Source: Phycisphaerales bacterium UBA5793
Lineage (GTDB): Bacteria; Planctomycetota; Phycisphaerae; Phycisphaerales; UBA5793
Length of the DNA: 64,000 bases
NCBI GenBank assembly: GCA_002418285.1
Contig: DIDT01000010.1
Location: 50,572 to 114,571, forward strand
Reading direction: 5' to 3'
Shown: in pieces, positions 17,468-25,807 of the stretch
Layout: each line of letters begins with the position of its first letter
Position numbering within the stretch: the stretch's first letter is position 1
Made by a program: the position numbers and the translations under genes
The notes under the pieces: model-generated
What the model was told of the DNA's origin: nothing
The model's database searches: none
Seen by the model: only the letters and a program-made list of their open reading frames with translations

Positions 17468-18187
17468 TTAGAAGGCGAAGATCGTTTCAAGGACGCGAGG
17501 AATAAGGCCTTTCTTGGTGGTCTTCTTGAGCTGGCCCTCGTGTGTCTTTATCACACGCAGATCGAACAGCTGGTTGCTGAGAATCGTTCCGGCCGGTGAA
17601 ACGAACTGTGGATCGCACACTCCCGAGAGCAGGATCGTCGACGTCTCCTGGTCCGTCTGAACGAACGTTCGAGCTTCGAGCACCAGATGTCCGTTGGGCC
17701 AAACGTCAATGACTTCGGCGGTGACTCGCGCAGACAGGTCATCCGTGCGCGAGTACTTGCCATCGCCCTTGAACTCGTTTTTGTAGGTTACGTCAAGCTT
17801 GGCGGGATTGGCGTTTTGGCTGGCTTTGAGAATGCCGTTAATGAGGTCATTGAACGTGAGCTGCGGGAAGTCCTTGATCTCGCCTTGAATGTCATAGTCT
17901 TTCTTTGTGTCCAGGGCCTGCGAACTGCGCGCCGTGCTTGTCTCGCGGATGATGATCTGCACGTGATCGTGTTTGCGCCAGACCACGGGTTGCGGCTGGG
18001 GCACGGTGAACCAGGCCACCGCTTGCAGCGACAGCGCCGGATCGGTATCTGCAGGCGGCGGTGGTTTGGGATTCGCCTTCGCCTGCGCCAGCACTGAACT
18101 ACTCTGCGCAACGCATACTTGTGCCGCAAGCAGGATGATCCCAGTCGCGAGTGCGGTTTCTGCGAATCGAGTGCGGTTCAGACTCAT
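17468..18187 (-). CDS. flgH: Flagellar L-ring protein FlgH
   Basis: Outer-membrane L-ring subunit, 239 residues. Family motifs seen are KHDHVQIIIRETSTARSSQ, a TKKDYDI segment, KGDGKYSRTDDLSARVTAEVIDVWPNGHLVLEA, and TILLSGVCDPQFVSPAGTILSNQLFDLRV. FlgH is usually a lipoprotein. Here the N-terminal signal peptide (IILLAAQVCVAQ) has a cysteine but a poor lipobox context (AQVC), so lipidation is doubtful. It overlaps flgA by 4 bp. Confidence 0.92.
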   Translation of the reverse strand: MSLNRTRFAETALATGIILLAAQVCVAQSSSVLAQAKANPKPPPPADTDPALSLQAVAWFTVPQPQPVVWRKHDHVQIIIRETSTARSSQALDTKKDYDIQGEIKDFPQLTFNDLINGILKASQNANPAKLDVTYKNEFKGDGKYSRTDDLSARVTAEVIDVWPNGHLVLEARTFVQTDQETSTILLSGVCDPQFVSPAGTILSNQLFDLRVIKTHEGQLKKTTKKGLIPRVLETIFAF

Positions 18188-19284
18188 CGCGATTCCTCCC
18201 GTGGCTCGATGTAGCCCGTATCGATGCTGATTTCGCCGTCTGCTTCTACCATGCCCAGCAGTTGGACACGATCAGTGATCCGCTGGACGCGAACCAGTTC
18301 GCCGACGCGTCCATCTTCGAGCACGCGAGCCCTCATCCGAAGCACGAACATGCCGTGGCGGGCGCGAATGGTTACTTCGCTGTTTCGCGTGACGACGATC
18401 CTGGAAACGATGTCCCCCTCACGGAGGATCTGCCCCGGAACGAGCCGCCCACGGACTTCCATGCCCAGTACATCCTCCAGACGCTGCAGGGGCGCGGACA
18501 ACTGTGGCTCGATGACCTGCACTTCTTCGATCACATCGCCCGGGTTGAGAGTTTCACCGCGCGAGGCGTAGCGCTGTACCACGAGAACAGGCTGGCGCAC
18601 GGCAACGTCGACGGTGATCCGAACAGACCGAACCACAGTTGAACCCTGAAAGAAGTTGATAAGCAACGGAACCGTCGGAGATAGTTTTGACGCCAGCGGC
18701 TTGATCTCGATTTCATAGCCGACCGTACTGAACTGCAGCTCTTCCTGATCGGTTGAACGGAACGCCAACTGGACGTTGGACGGATCGCTGTGCAGGATGA
18801 TGGACGAGAGGTACGCCGCCACCATGCCGCGCACCGTCTGTTCGCGAACGAATTGATTCGCAAAGGCCAACGCCGCTTTTTGCGTTGGTTGGGTGCGGTC
18901 GACATCCGCAGGCGCTTCGCCCGGCCCGTCGGCGGCACGCCAGCGAATGACGCAGTCTCTGCCGCTGATCGCCAGCAATCCGAGATTGGCCCCCGAGTCA
19001 TTCAGTCGCTGGCGAATGACTGAAAGATTCACCGTCACCGGTCGCGATGGTTGGGTGCTGATCTCGAAGACGACGTTATCGCCCAGCGCCTGGGCCACAT
19101 CGCCGTGCAGATCAGCTACGTCGGCAAGCGAAACGGTCAACTGGCCTGCGTCCAGGCGAACTGACCCTCGCAGCACGATTCGATCCTGCGCTTGCGATGC
19201 AGCACAGGATCCAAGCACGGCGACGAGGACTGCAACCAACAGGCGACACCGAGGACGAGTTGGAGTGGTCATCTGGTCAGGCAT
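18184..19284 (-). CDS. flgA: Flagellar P-ring assembly chaperone FlgA
   Basis: Periplasmic chaperone for P-ring assembly, 366 residues with a signal peptide (LLVAVLVAVLGSCAASQAQD). The C-terminal third is the SAF-type FlgA domain: YASRGETLNPGDVIEEVQV, LEDVLGMEVRGRLVPGQIL, REGDIVSRIVVTRNSEVTI and DGRVGELVRVQ. It is longer than the enterobacterial protein (about 220 residues) because of an extended N-terminal region, as seen in several planctomycete-type FlgA proteins. It is 7 bp downstream of flgG and its end overlaps the flgH start. Confidence 0.88.
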   Translation of the reverse strand: MPDQMTTPTRPRCRLLVAVLVAVLGSCAASQAQDRIVLRGSVRLDAGQLTVSLADVADLHGDVAQALGDNVVFEISTQPSRPVTVNLSVIRQRLNDSGANLGLLAISGRDCVIRWRAADGPGEAPADVDRTQPTQKAALAFANQFVREQTVRGMVAAYLSSIILHSDPSNVQLAFRSTDQEELQFSTVGYEIEIKPLASKLSPTVPLLINFFQGSTVVRSVRITVDVAVRQPVLVVQRYASRGETLNPGDVIEEVQVIEPQLSAPLQRLEDVLGMEVRGRLVPGQILREGDIVSRIVVTRNSEVTIRARHGMFVLRMRARVLEDGRVGELVRVQRITDRVQLLGMVEADGEISIDTGYIEPREESR

Positions 19285-19291
19285 TATTTAC

Positions 19292-20101
19292 TTACCCTCT
19301 GTGAAGCTGGTTCACTTGCTTGAGCGCGTCGTCGGCGGCGCGTATGACTTGACCGTTGAGTTCGAACGCCCGCTGGCTCTTGATCAGATGGACCAGTTCG
19401 CGCACCGGCTCGACGTTGGAACCCTCGAGGAAGCCCTGGCGGATACCGCCGCGATTCTGCTCCGCGGGGGGACCAGTGATCGGATCGCCTGAGGCTTCCG
19501 TCGCCACGAAGAGATTCTCGCCGATCTCCTTGAGGCCGGGCGGGTTGATGAACGTCGCCAGTTCGAGCTGGCCAACATTGGACTGCTCACCTCCGGGCTG
19601 TCCCACAATAACCTGACCATCGAGACTGATGGAGATGCTCTCAGCATCCTCAGGAATGGTGATGGGCGGCTGCACGACGCGGCCCTGATCGGTGGCGAGA
19701 ACCAGTTCGCCCTGGCTGTTGATGCTTAAGTTGCCCGCACGCGTATAGCCGATTCCGTCACGACCGCGGTCATCTTCGATCTTCACCTGGAGGAAACCAG
19801 CACCCTCGATCATGATGTCGAGTTCGCGCCCGGTCTGCTCGGCGGCTCCTGCTTCGAAGCTCTTCTGTGTGCCGGACACTTGCGTGCCCAGTCCGACGTA
19901 CAGGCCCATCGGACGCTGATCGCCGTTGATATTCTCGACGCCAGCCTGCTTCTTTTCGATGTAGAGCAGATCCTGGAAGTTGGCTCGACTGCTCTTGAAG
20001 CCGGCCGTGTTCAGGTTCGCCAGGTTATTGGCGATCACATCCAGCTCGGTATTCAGCGCGGTCAGACCGGTCGCGGCGGATTGAAGTGCGGTTACGGACA
20101 T
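19292..20101 (-). CDS. flgG: Flagellar distal rod protein FlgG
   Basis: Distal rod subunit, 269 residues. N-terminal rod motif LNTELDVIANNLANLNTAGFK, then FQDLLYIEKKQAG and GLYVGLGTQVSGTQKSF. The C-terminus has RQGFLEGSNVEPVRELVHLIKSQRAFELN and KQVNQLHRG. Length and the long core distinguish FlgG from FlgF and FlgC. It follows flgF by 30 bp. Confidence 0.94.
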   Translation of the reverse strand: MSVTALQSAATGLTALNTELDVIANNLANLNTAGFKSSRANFQDLLYIEKKQAGVENINGDQRPMGLYVGLGTQVSGTQKSFEAGAAEQTGRELDIMIEGAGFLQVKIEDDRGRDGIGYTRAGNLSINSQGELVLATDQGRVVQPPITIPEDAESISISLDGQVIVGQPGGEQSNVGQLELATFINPPGLKEIGENLFVATEASGDPITGPPAEQNRGGIRQGFLEGSNVEPVRELVHLIKSQRAFELNGQVIRAADDALKQVNQLHRG

Positions 20102-20131
20102 GGTGGCTCATTCTCCTGCGATCGAGATCAC

Positions 20132-20911
20132 TCAAGCCACGCGGCCAAGTCGATTGATCGCGCTGTTCATCAGTGCATCGTTCATCTGGATCATGCGTGC
20201 ATTGGCGGTGATCGCGCCGTTGGCGGACGAGAGTTCCATCATCATGGACATCGAGTCGACGGCGCTTCCCTCCAGCCAACCGGACTTCACGCTCGCATGT
20301 GCCGGCAGCAGGCTTTCCTGCGACACGTTGTCGAGCAGGAACATGTTGCCGCCTGCTTTGCGAAGCTGCTTGATGTCCGGAGGCATAACGATGGCGAGTT
20401 TGGCGACGCGCTGTGCGGCCTGCTCCACCGTGCCGTCCGGATGGATCTTCACGTCGCCGGTCGCATCCAGTCGGATGGGATTGTCGCCCTCATCCAGGAC
20501 GCGCATTCCCGAGGCCGCATGTACGAGGTAGCCGTCGCCGCTGATCGTGAAGCGGCCGTCGCGGCTGAATCGCATGCGCTCGTATCCTTCGCCGCGGCCA
20601 GTTGCAAATTCGAAGAAGCCCTCTCCCTGGAGCGCGACATCGAGTGGATTGCTGGTTTCTTCGAGATCGCCATCCTTGAACAGAATCGAATTTGGCGCAA
20701 GTTGAACGCCTCCACCCAGACGTTCAAGCATGGTTTTTGAAGGTACGTTTCCAACGTGGCCCTCAATCCGCTCCGGCTCGCGCCAGCGAATCGTGGTCAC
20801 ATCTGGCTTGAAAGCAGTAGTGTTCGCGTTGGCCAAGTTGTTGCCGATGACGTCGATGCGGTACATGTTGACCATCATGCCCGAAGCAGCGGTATAGAGC
20901 CCGTAGTTCAC
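20132..20911 (-). CDS. flgF: Flagellar proximal rod protein FlgF
   Basis: Rod protein of the FlgF type, 259 residues: MNYGLYTAASGMMVNMYRID, VIGNNLANANTTAFK, a central NPLDVALQGEGFFEF, and the C-terminal SVKSGWLEGSAVDSMSMMMELSSANGAI. It begins with GTG, which overlaps the TGA of the upstream 88-codon gene. A strong Shine-Dalgarno GGAGG lies 8 nt upstream. FlgF forms the proximal rod below FlgG. Confidence 0.9.
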   Translation of the reverse strand: MNYGLYTAASGMMVNMYRIDVIGNNLANANTTAFKPDVTTIRWREPERIEGHVGNVPSKTMLERLGGGVQLAPNSILFKDGDLEETSNPLDVALQGEGFFEFATGRGEGYERMRFSRDGRFTISGDGYLVHAASGMRVLDEGDNPIRLDATGDVKIHPDGTVEQAAQRVAKLAIVMPPDIKQLRKAGGNMFLLDNVSQESLLPAHASVKSGWLEGSAVDSMSMMMELSSANGAITANARMIQMNDALMNSAINRLGRVA

Positions 20912-21174
20912 TGCGAGACCTCCACGCGGTCCATCAAGAGACGGTCGCCGCCCACATTCGAGTGAGCGCGCTGCATCGCCGCCGCTTGCGCGATGTGCAA
21001 AGCGGCCGCCAGTGAGGCCAGACGACGGATGCGCCCGGCCACATCCTCTCCCGAACGCGCTTCTTCACCCAGTGCGGGCGCTCCGCCGAGTACCAAGTCC
21101 GCCACGCTTGAATGGCAAGCCCGTCCGGTTCCCCGGCACCCTTTTTCAATCGCCTCCGTGCGATCTGCGAACAT
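20908..21174 (-). CDS. Small unknown protein at the head of the flagellar operon
   Basis: An 88-residue open frame from an ATG at 21174, preceded by AAGGAG, whose TGA overlaps the GTG of flgF. The predicted protein (MFADRTEAIEKGCRGTGRAC at the start, MDRVEVSQ at the end) is alanine- and arginine-rich and mostly helical, with two cysteines near the N-terminus and no membrane segment. No family was recognised. Translational coupling to flgF suggests it belongs to the flagellar system, perhaps as a rod or export accessory, but function is unknown. Confidence 0.62.
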   Translation of the reverse strand: MFADRTEAIEKGCRGTGRACHSSVADLVLGGAPALGEEARSGEDVAGRIRRLASLAAALHIAQAAAMQRAHSNVGGDRLLMDRVEVSQ

Positions 21175-21400
21175 CGTGCGGCACTCCTTGCCTGCTTTGT
21201 CGTTGCCCAGAACGCAAAGCAAGCGGCATGCCGATGAGTGCCGCCCCACCTGGCCACGCTGATAACACTTTGTTCAATAATGGCTTAGATAGAGAATTGC
21301 CCCCACGAATCCAGATCGACTGGGAGGTCGTCTGTCTTCAAAAAGCGCAAGAAGTGCGTACGGAGGTGACTGGCACGGCGGCGGTGATCCCAGCGGCGGG

Positions 21401-23080
21401 TCAAGCGGGTTCAACAGGAGATGATCGCATTATTTGGGCGAGCTGGCGGCGGGCTCGCTGCTCAGCAGCGGCGATACGGTGCACCGGACGTCCCAGCGAT
21501 GCCGCCAGAGCCGCCTGCGTCTGCGGCGCCCGACCCGCCCATCCGAAGCGCGCTCCGAGCACGAGCCGCGCTTCTTCGCCGAGTGCATCGGCGCGATCCA
21601 CGGCGCCAGACCGCAGCTCGAGATCCCATCTCCAGGGGAAAAGCACGGAGCCGAGATCAGGGAGGACGATGCTGCGATGGTCATACTTTGCCCGCGCGGT
21701 TGACGACGGAACAGGGGAAGCGGCGCGACGGGCCAGACCGCTCCTGAGTGTATGGATGGCAACCTGTACGAGTCTGCCTTGCCGCGACGGGTCAAACGCC
21801 TCGATCGCGCGGGCGCCCGCTGTGATGATGAGTCGATAGGCGCTTTCGATTTCCACCGTGGGTGATTGTTCGAGTTTGCGGCCCAGGTGAATCTCGGCAG
21901 TCGATATCAGACTGGAGCGCAAGCCCGCCAGAAGTTTGGCCTTCAGCCGCGTCGCCCAGCGCAACCGCGTTTCTGCGAGATCGATCTCGATCGCCTTGGG
22001 CTGATGCCGGTCGAGCCCAGCGACCACCGTTTGGACCGACCACAAGAGGTAGTGCAGACCGGCGACACACTGAGTTTCCTCATCTTCGCTGGAAATCTGA
22101 AGCCTGGTTGCTTCGGTCGTCCACTCGGCAAAGTCGCCACCGGTATTGAGACGAATGGGCAGTTCGGCAGCCACGGCGGAGTTGTTCAAAATGACATCCT
22201 CGGCCCCCTCCAGTCGAAAAGTGGGTAACTCGACGGCGGAGATCTGCCAGCCTCGAAGGCGAGCGGCGCGCTGCTCGAGCACCGTTCTGTAGATGGTGTT
22301 GACTGACTTGCCGAGCCGCCCCGCCAACATCAAGACGGGTAAGGCGCGATCGTGGGCTCGGAACACGAGCCGACGCTGTCGGTCCGTCAACGGCGCCGCG
22401 TCGGAGAAGATAGCCGCTTCCGGGTGCTGCAGATCGTGCTGCTTGAGCAATCGGCGGATTCCCTCGTGGCTGCGATAGAACCGCTTGGCGAGGTGCTTGG
22501 CAGACTCATTCAGCGAGAGATCCAGCGTCTGGGCGTAGCGCCGGGCGCGGCGAATGATCCTCTCGCGCGTGGCGGTGTCAATTCGCTTGAACCGAGCGGC
22601 GTGCGACATCTGGGCCTGGTGCTGCGCGGCGAATCGCTCCACCGCATCTTCGAAGTACACCAGTCGCAGGCGCCCTCCATCGATGACAGCTTGATGCGCG
22701 ACCAGACCTTGCTTTCGATAACGATGGAGTGTCACGGCGCTGATGCCGAGGCGGCGCGCCACTTCGTCGGGCAAAAGCGCTTTTCGTGGCGCGTAGTGTT
22801 CCACCGGCCAGCCGAGAGATGCGCTCAGACGCTCGACGAACTTTGCAATGTCCCCGAGAAGAGCTGAGCCAACAAAGACGGAACCCCCGCCCTGCTCGCC
22901 TCGGAAGCCCGTGATCCGGTAGCGGATGTAGTCCTCGGGGTAGTTACGCTCAATCTGGATTTCGGTCAGCAGTTTCTCTGCAGCCTGCATCTGGCGCGAG
23001 AGCGTCTCGGGTGGCGCATAGCGCAGCTCGTGAAGTAGGTCGGCAAGGGCGGAGATGGCAAAGCGCGGAGGTCGGGCCAT
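21401..23080 (-). CDS. Sigma-70-like regulator with multiple helix-turn-helix domains
   Basis: A 559-residue cytoplasmic protein starting MARPPRFAIS. Visible parts in order: a helical N-terminus (1-95); a MerR/excisionase-like HTH at about 101-146 (LLPDEVARRLGISAVTLHRY); two further HTH-like helices near 188-213 and 231-270; a segment at 410-452 resembling sigma-70 region 2 (AGARAIEAFDPSRQGRLVQV, then HTLRSGLAR); and a region-4-like end at 498-550 (LGEEARLVLGARFGW, then AALAASLGRPVHRI). The region-2-like part lacks the usual aromatic melting residues, so it may be a sigma-derived transcription factor rather than a working sigma factor. It lies between mqnA and the flagellar operon on the same strand. 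Confidence 0.65.
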   Translation of the reverse strand: MARPPRFAISALADLLHELRYAPPETLSRQMQAAEKLLTEIQIERNYPEDYIRYRITGFRGEQGGGSVFVGSALLGDIAKFVERLSASLGWPVEHYAPRKALLPDEVARRLGISAVTLHRYRKQGLVAHQAVIDGGRLRLVYFEDAVERFAAQHQAQMSHAARFKRIDTATRERIIRRARRYAQTLDLSLNESAKHLAKRFYRSHEGIRRLLKQHDLQHPEAAIFSDAAPLTDRQRRLVFRAHDRALPVLMLAGRLGKSVNTIYRTVLEQRAARLRGWQISAVELPTFRLEGAEDVILNNSAVAAELPIRLNTGGDFAEWTTEATRLQISSEDEETQCVAGLHYLLWSVQTVVAGLDRHQPKAIEIDLAETRLRWATRLKAKLLAGLRSSLISTAEIHLGRKLEQSPTVEIESAYRLIITAGARAIEAFDPSRQGRLVQVAIHTLRSGLARRAASPVPSSTARAKYDHRSIVLPDLGSVLFPWRWDLELRSGAVDRADALGEEARLVLGARFGWAGRAPQTQAALAASLGRPVHRIAAAEQRARRQLAQIMRSSPVEPA

Positions 23081-23114
23081 GAGGAATTCAGGTACGCTGT
23101 GCAGCAAGCCGGTT

Positions 23115-23948
23115 TCACAAGTGGTCGAAAACGAGCGGACGATTCTCCGTGATGAGGCCCATCGCGTGCGCCAGCGCAAAGAACCGCTCGACGCCGCGCA
23201 CCATATCATCCGTCCAATCGAAACGCAGCATATCGCGGAGGTACGCTCGGGCCAGATCGATGGGCCAGGCGTGCGTCACGGCTCGAGAACGGAGGATGTG
23301 TTCGAGACGCTCCTTGTTGTGGCGGCGCTGATGGTCGAGTACGCCCCCGACAGCTGCCGCGTCAGTCTCGCGTCGCGTCAACCACGTGGCAAAGACGAAT
23401 GGCAGTCCGGTCAGTTCCTTCCACTCCGCTCCGAGATCGAGCTGGTAGGGATAGCGGATGGCGGGCGTCGAGTCTGTCACTACTTTGTCACCGATGAGCA
23501 GCATCGCCTCGGGCCACTGCACCTCTTCCCCCTCGCCGGTGCGATGCTCTCGCGCATCGAAATTGACGAGGTCAGGGCGGATCTTGTGCCGCTCGTGGAG
23601 CAGAACGCGAAGCAGCATAATCGAAGTGTGGCTGTCCGTGTCGCAGTAGATCCGACTGATGCGCTCGACCGGCACCTGGCTGAAGAGTCGGACCGTCATC
23701 GTTGAGCCATCGCAACCGAGCAAGCCAGCGGGAACGATCTTGAGCGACTCGGGTGCGATCTGGTAATCGACGATTGAACACAGGGCAACCTCGACTTGCC
23801 CTGACAGGAGCAGGCGGATCAGTTCGCTAGGTACGGCAGGCACCAGCTGCACGTCAGCCAGTTCGTCGAGGCCATCGATCAGCGGGACGGTATTGATGTA
23901 GCTTACGACGCCAATGCGATGTCGGGGCGTCACCTGATTCGAGTTCAT
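23115..23948 (-). CDS. mqnA: Chorismate dehydratase MqnA (futalosine menaquinone pathway)
   Basis: Converts chorismate to 3-enolpyruvylbenzoate, the first step of the futalosine route to menaquinone. The 277-residue protein has the family start IGVVSYINTVPLIDGL, VPAVPSELIRLLLSGQVEVAL, CSIVDYQIAP, a YCDTDSHTSIMLLRVLL segment, and LLIGDKVV. This periplasmic-binding-protein fold enzyme is used here in the cytoplasm. Start at 23948 fits the family; 34 extra upstream codons are open but unlike MqnA. The sigma-like gene follows after 34 bp. No other futalosine-pathway genes are in the window. Confidence 0.92.
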   Translation of the reverse strand: MNSNQVTPRHRIGVVSYINTVPLIDGLDELADVQLVPAVPSELIRLLLSGQVEVALCSIVDYQIAPESLKIVPAGLLGCDGSTMTVRLFSQVPVERISRIYCDTDSHTSIMLLRVLLHERHKIRPDLVNFDAREHRTGEGEEVQWPEAMLLIGDKVVTDSTPAIRYPYQLDLGAEWKELTGLPFVFATWLTRRETDAAAVGGVLDHQRRHNKERLEHILRSRAVTHAWPIDLARAYLRDMLRFDWTDDMVRGVERFFALAHAMGLITENRPLVFDHL

Positions 23949-24049
23949 GATGCATACTGTAGGTGCGCTCGGCGCGGCATCCCGCTGCCGGCACTGGTCC
24001 CGCGGCCCGCTACCTGAGAGACTACGATGTCCGTGGAACCTCAGCCGCA

Positions 24050-24550
24050 ATGCGAATTTCCGTCACCAACCTGGATCGTGAACCGCTCGGCACCACCCTG
24101 GTGGACGAGTGCGAGCGACCCGAACACGTGACACTGCAGGGCACGGACCGGATCATCGATCTTCAGTGGGACGGCGCACTTGATGAGCACGGACGATTGC
24201 ACCGGTGCGTCGTCTGTGGCTGCCGGGAGATTTTCAAGCGCTACGACTTTCCGCAACGCTTCGGGTTGCTGCTGGTCATCGCGGCGGCGATCGCAAGCAT
24301 TGTTCTCTTTGCCAGAGGACAGGCGTTGTGGGCGATGGGCGTGCTGCTTGGCGCAGTGGTCATCGATCGCATCGTCTACGTGTTCACGAAGGAGTGCCTT
24401 GTCTGCTACCGTTGTCGTAGCGAATTTCGGGAAACATGCATCGACTCCAGTCATGAGCCGTGGGATCTGGCGATCGGCGAGAAGTACCGGCCAGCGCGCC
24501 AGGCGGCCGCTGATCCGAATCAACATCCTGACACAGGGGCATTGCCATGA
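24050..24550 (+). CDS. Zinc-ribbon-like membrane protein of unknown function
   Basis: A 166-residue protein with a hydrophilic N-terminal 60 residues, a cysteine cluster CVVCGC, two adjacent hydrophobic segments (LLLVIAAAIASIVLF and MGVLLGAVVIDRIVYVF), then a second cluster CLVCYRC. The two CxxC pairs flanking a membrane hairpin suggest a zinc ribbon held on one face of the membrane. The stop overlaps the ATG of the acyltransferase gene (ATGA), so the two are translationally coupled. Not assigned to a family; function unknown. It is divergent from mqnA across about 100 bp that may hold both promoters. Confidence 0.65.
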   Translation: MRISVTNLDREPLGTTLVDECERPEHVTLQGTDRIIDLQWDGALDEHGRLHRCVVCGCREIFKRYDFPQRFGLLLVIAAAIASIVLFARGQALWAMGVLLGAVVIDRIVYVFTKECLVCYRCRSEFRETCIDSSHEPWDLAIGEKYRPARQAAADPNQHPDTGALP

Positions 24551-25173
24551 CGCACCCGCTGGTGCTCGTCGGGGGCGGTGGTCACGCCAAGGTGGTGTTT
24601 GACGCCGCCGTCGCAGCCGGTTTCATGGTTGAAGGGTTCCTCGATGATCATCCGCACGCCCCACTTGGCCAGCTGGGAGTTGATCACCTGGGGACGATGA
24701 AGGAACTATCCGGATTCGGCGAGCGAGTTCGGTTCGTTCCGGCCATTGGTGACAACGTCCAGCGCCGCGCCGTGTTGGCGGGGATGATCGAGAATCAAGC
24801 TCCACAGCGCCTGGCCACGGTGATTCACCCGCGTGCTGTCATCAGTGCCCTCGACGTTACGATCGGAGCGGGAACGTACATCGGTCCGGGCGCGATTGTC
24901 AACACGGGCGTGCGCATCGGGACGGGGGTCATCATCAATTCGGGGGCAATTGTCGAGCACGACGTGGTCATTGGTGACTGGGTCCACATCGCCCCCGGCG
25001 CTGATCTTGCAGGCGCGGTCACCGTGGAAGATCTGGCATTGGTCGGCCTGGGTAGCCGCGTCCTGCCGGGTCGGATCATCGGAGCGGAGACCATCGTCGG
25101 CGCCGGGGCTGTCGTCACAAGAGATGTTCAGCCACAGACGACTGTGCGCGGCAACCCTGCCAAGGAAGCCTGA
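24547..25173 (+). CDS. NeuD/PglD-family sugar O/N-acyltransferase
   Basis: A 208-residue hexapeptide-repeat acyltransferase. The N-terminal Rossmann-like part has VLVGGGGHAKVVFDAA, the nucleotide-sugar binding signature of NeuD/PglD proteins. The C-terminal left-handed beta-helix has repeats such as VTIGAGTYIGPGAIVNTG and IVEHDVVIGDWVHIAPGA, including the catalytic histidine (VEHD), and ends GNPAKEA. Such enzymes acetylate sialic acid or UDP-linked amino sugars for surface glycans or for glycosylation of flagellin or pilin. The substrate is undetermined. It converges with the pilus cluster with only 13 bp between stop codons. Confidence 0.85.
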   Translation: MTHPLVLVGGGGHAKVVFDAAVAAGFMVEGFLDDHPHAPLGQLGVDHLGTMKELSGFGERVRFVPAIGDNVQRRAVLAGMIENQAPQRLATVIHPRAVISALDVTIGAGTYIGPGAIVNTGVRIGTGVIINSGAIVEHDVVIGDWVHIAPGADLAGAVTVEDLALVGLGSRVLPGRIIGAETIVGAGAVVTRDVQPQTTVRGNPAKEA

Positions 25174-25186
25174 CGCACACGTCAAG

Positions 25187-25807
25187 TCAGAGGTTGTTGC
25201 GCGGCATCGTCGAAGCAACCATCCGCAGTGGCGGCACTTCGGATCCCTCAATATCCAGGTTCACGGCATCGTCCTCCGCGATGAGCAGATCCACGGTCGC
25301 GCGATACAGCAGTGGACCGCGGACATACTGCAATGTAAAGGGCGGAACGCGTTCGCCGTTATCGTACACCGGGGCCACACCGGTCAGCAGGAGTTCTTCG
25401 GTCGGTTCACCAGTGGGATCGACAATCACGTAGAGCGCTTCTTCGACCGGACGATACTCAACGCGCACGAATGTCCCGTCCGCGGAGACAAACTCGATGT
25501 AGTCAGACTGGATGATCGGATCGGTGATCACATTCGATGGATAGGGACCGAATTGTGTGCCCGTGCGAATGAGCGCCAGGAGGCGGTGCATCGTCAATCG
25601 CGCGATGGTGTGGCGCGATGCGGATTCCGTTGTCGCCTGATACGCATGGAACGAAGCCGAGAGAGCCGCCAGCAATGATGTGAGCAGCAGCGACGTAATC
25701 GAGATGGCGAGCAGCACTTCGATGATGCTGAACGCTCGACGTGGCACGCCTGCCCGGAGCCGGACGACTCGATGCATGCGCGATTTTGGTTTCAGCGCAG
25801 CAATCAT
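25187..25807 (-). CDS. Minor pseudopilin (PilW/GspJ-like)
   Basis: A 206-residue protein with a type IV prepilin-like N-terminus: a basic leader (RAGVPRRA), then FSIIEVLLAISITSLLLTSLLAALS. The glutamate at +5 needed for pilin assembly is present; the residue before the cleavage site is Ala rather than the usual Gly. The remainder is a beta-rich globular domain with features like GspJ/PilW (TMHRLLALIRTGTQFGP, DYIEFVSADGTFVRVEY). It overlaps the preceding PilX-like gene by 4 bp, indicating coupled translation and joint assembly. Confidence 0.75.
   Translation of the reverse strand: MIAALKPKSRMHRVVRLRAGVPRRAFSIIEVLLAISITSLLLTSLLAALSASFHAYQATTESASRHTIARLTMHRLLALIRTGTQFGPYPSNVITDPIIQSDYIEFVSADGTFVRVEYRPVEEALYVIVDPTGEPTEELLLTGVAPVYDNGERVPPFTLQYVRGPLLYRATVDLLIAEDDAVNLDIEGSEVPPLRMVASTMPRNNL

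Noticed and set aside
18150..19290. Possible frameshift or fusion because FlgA is longer than in enterobacteria
   Set aside because: The frame is continuous, the C-terminal domain is intact and the overlap with flgH is normal; longer FlgA occurs in related lineages.
21175..21400. Sigma-54 promoter before the flagellar operon
   Set aside because: TGGCAC-like cores occur but none with TTGC at the correct spacing.
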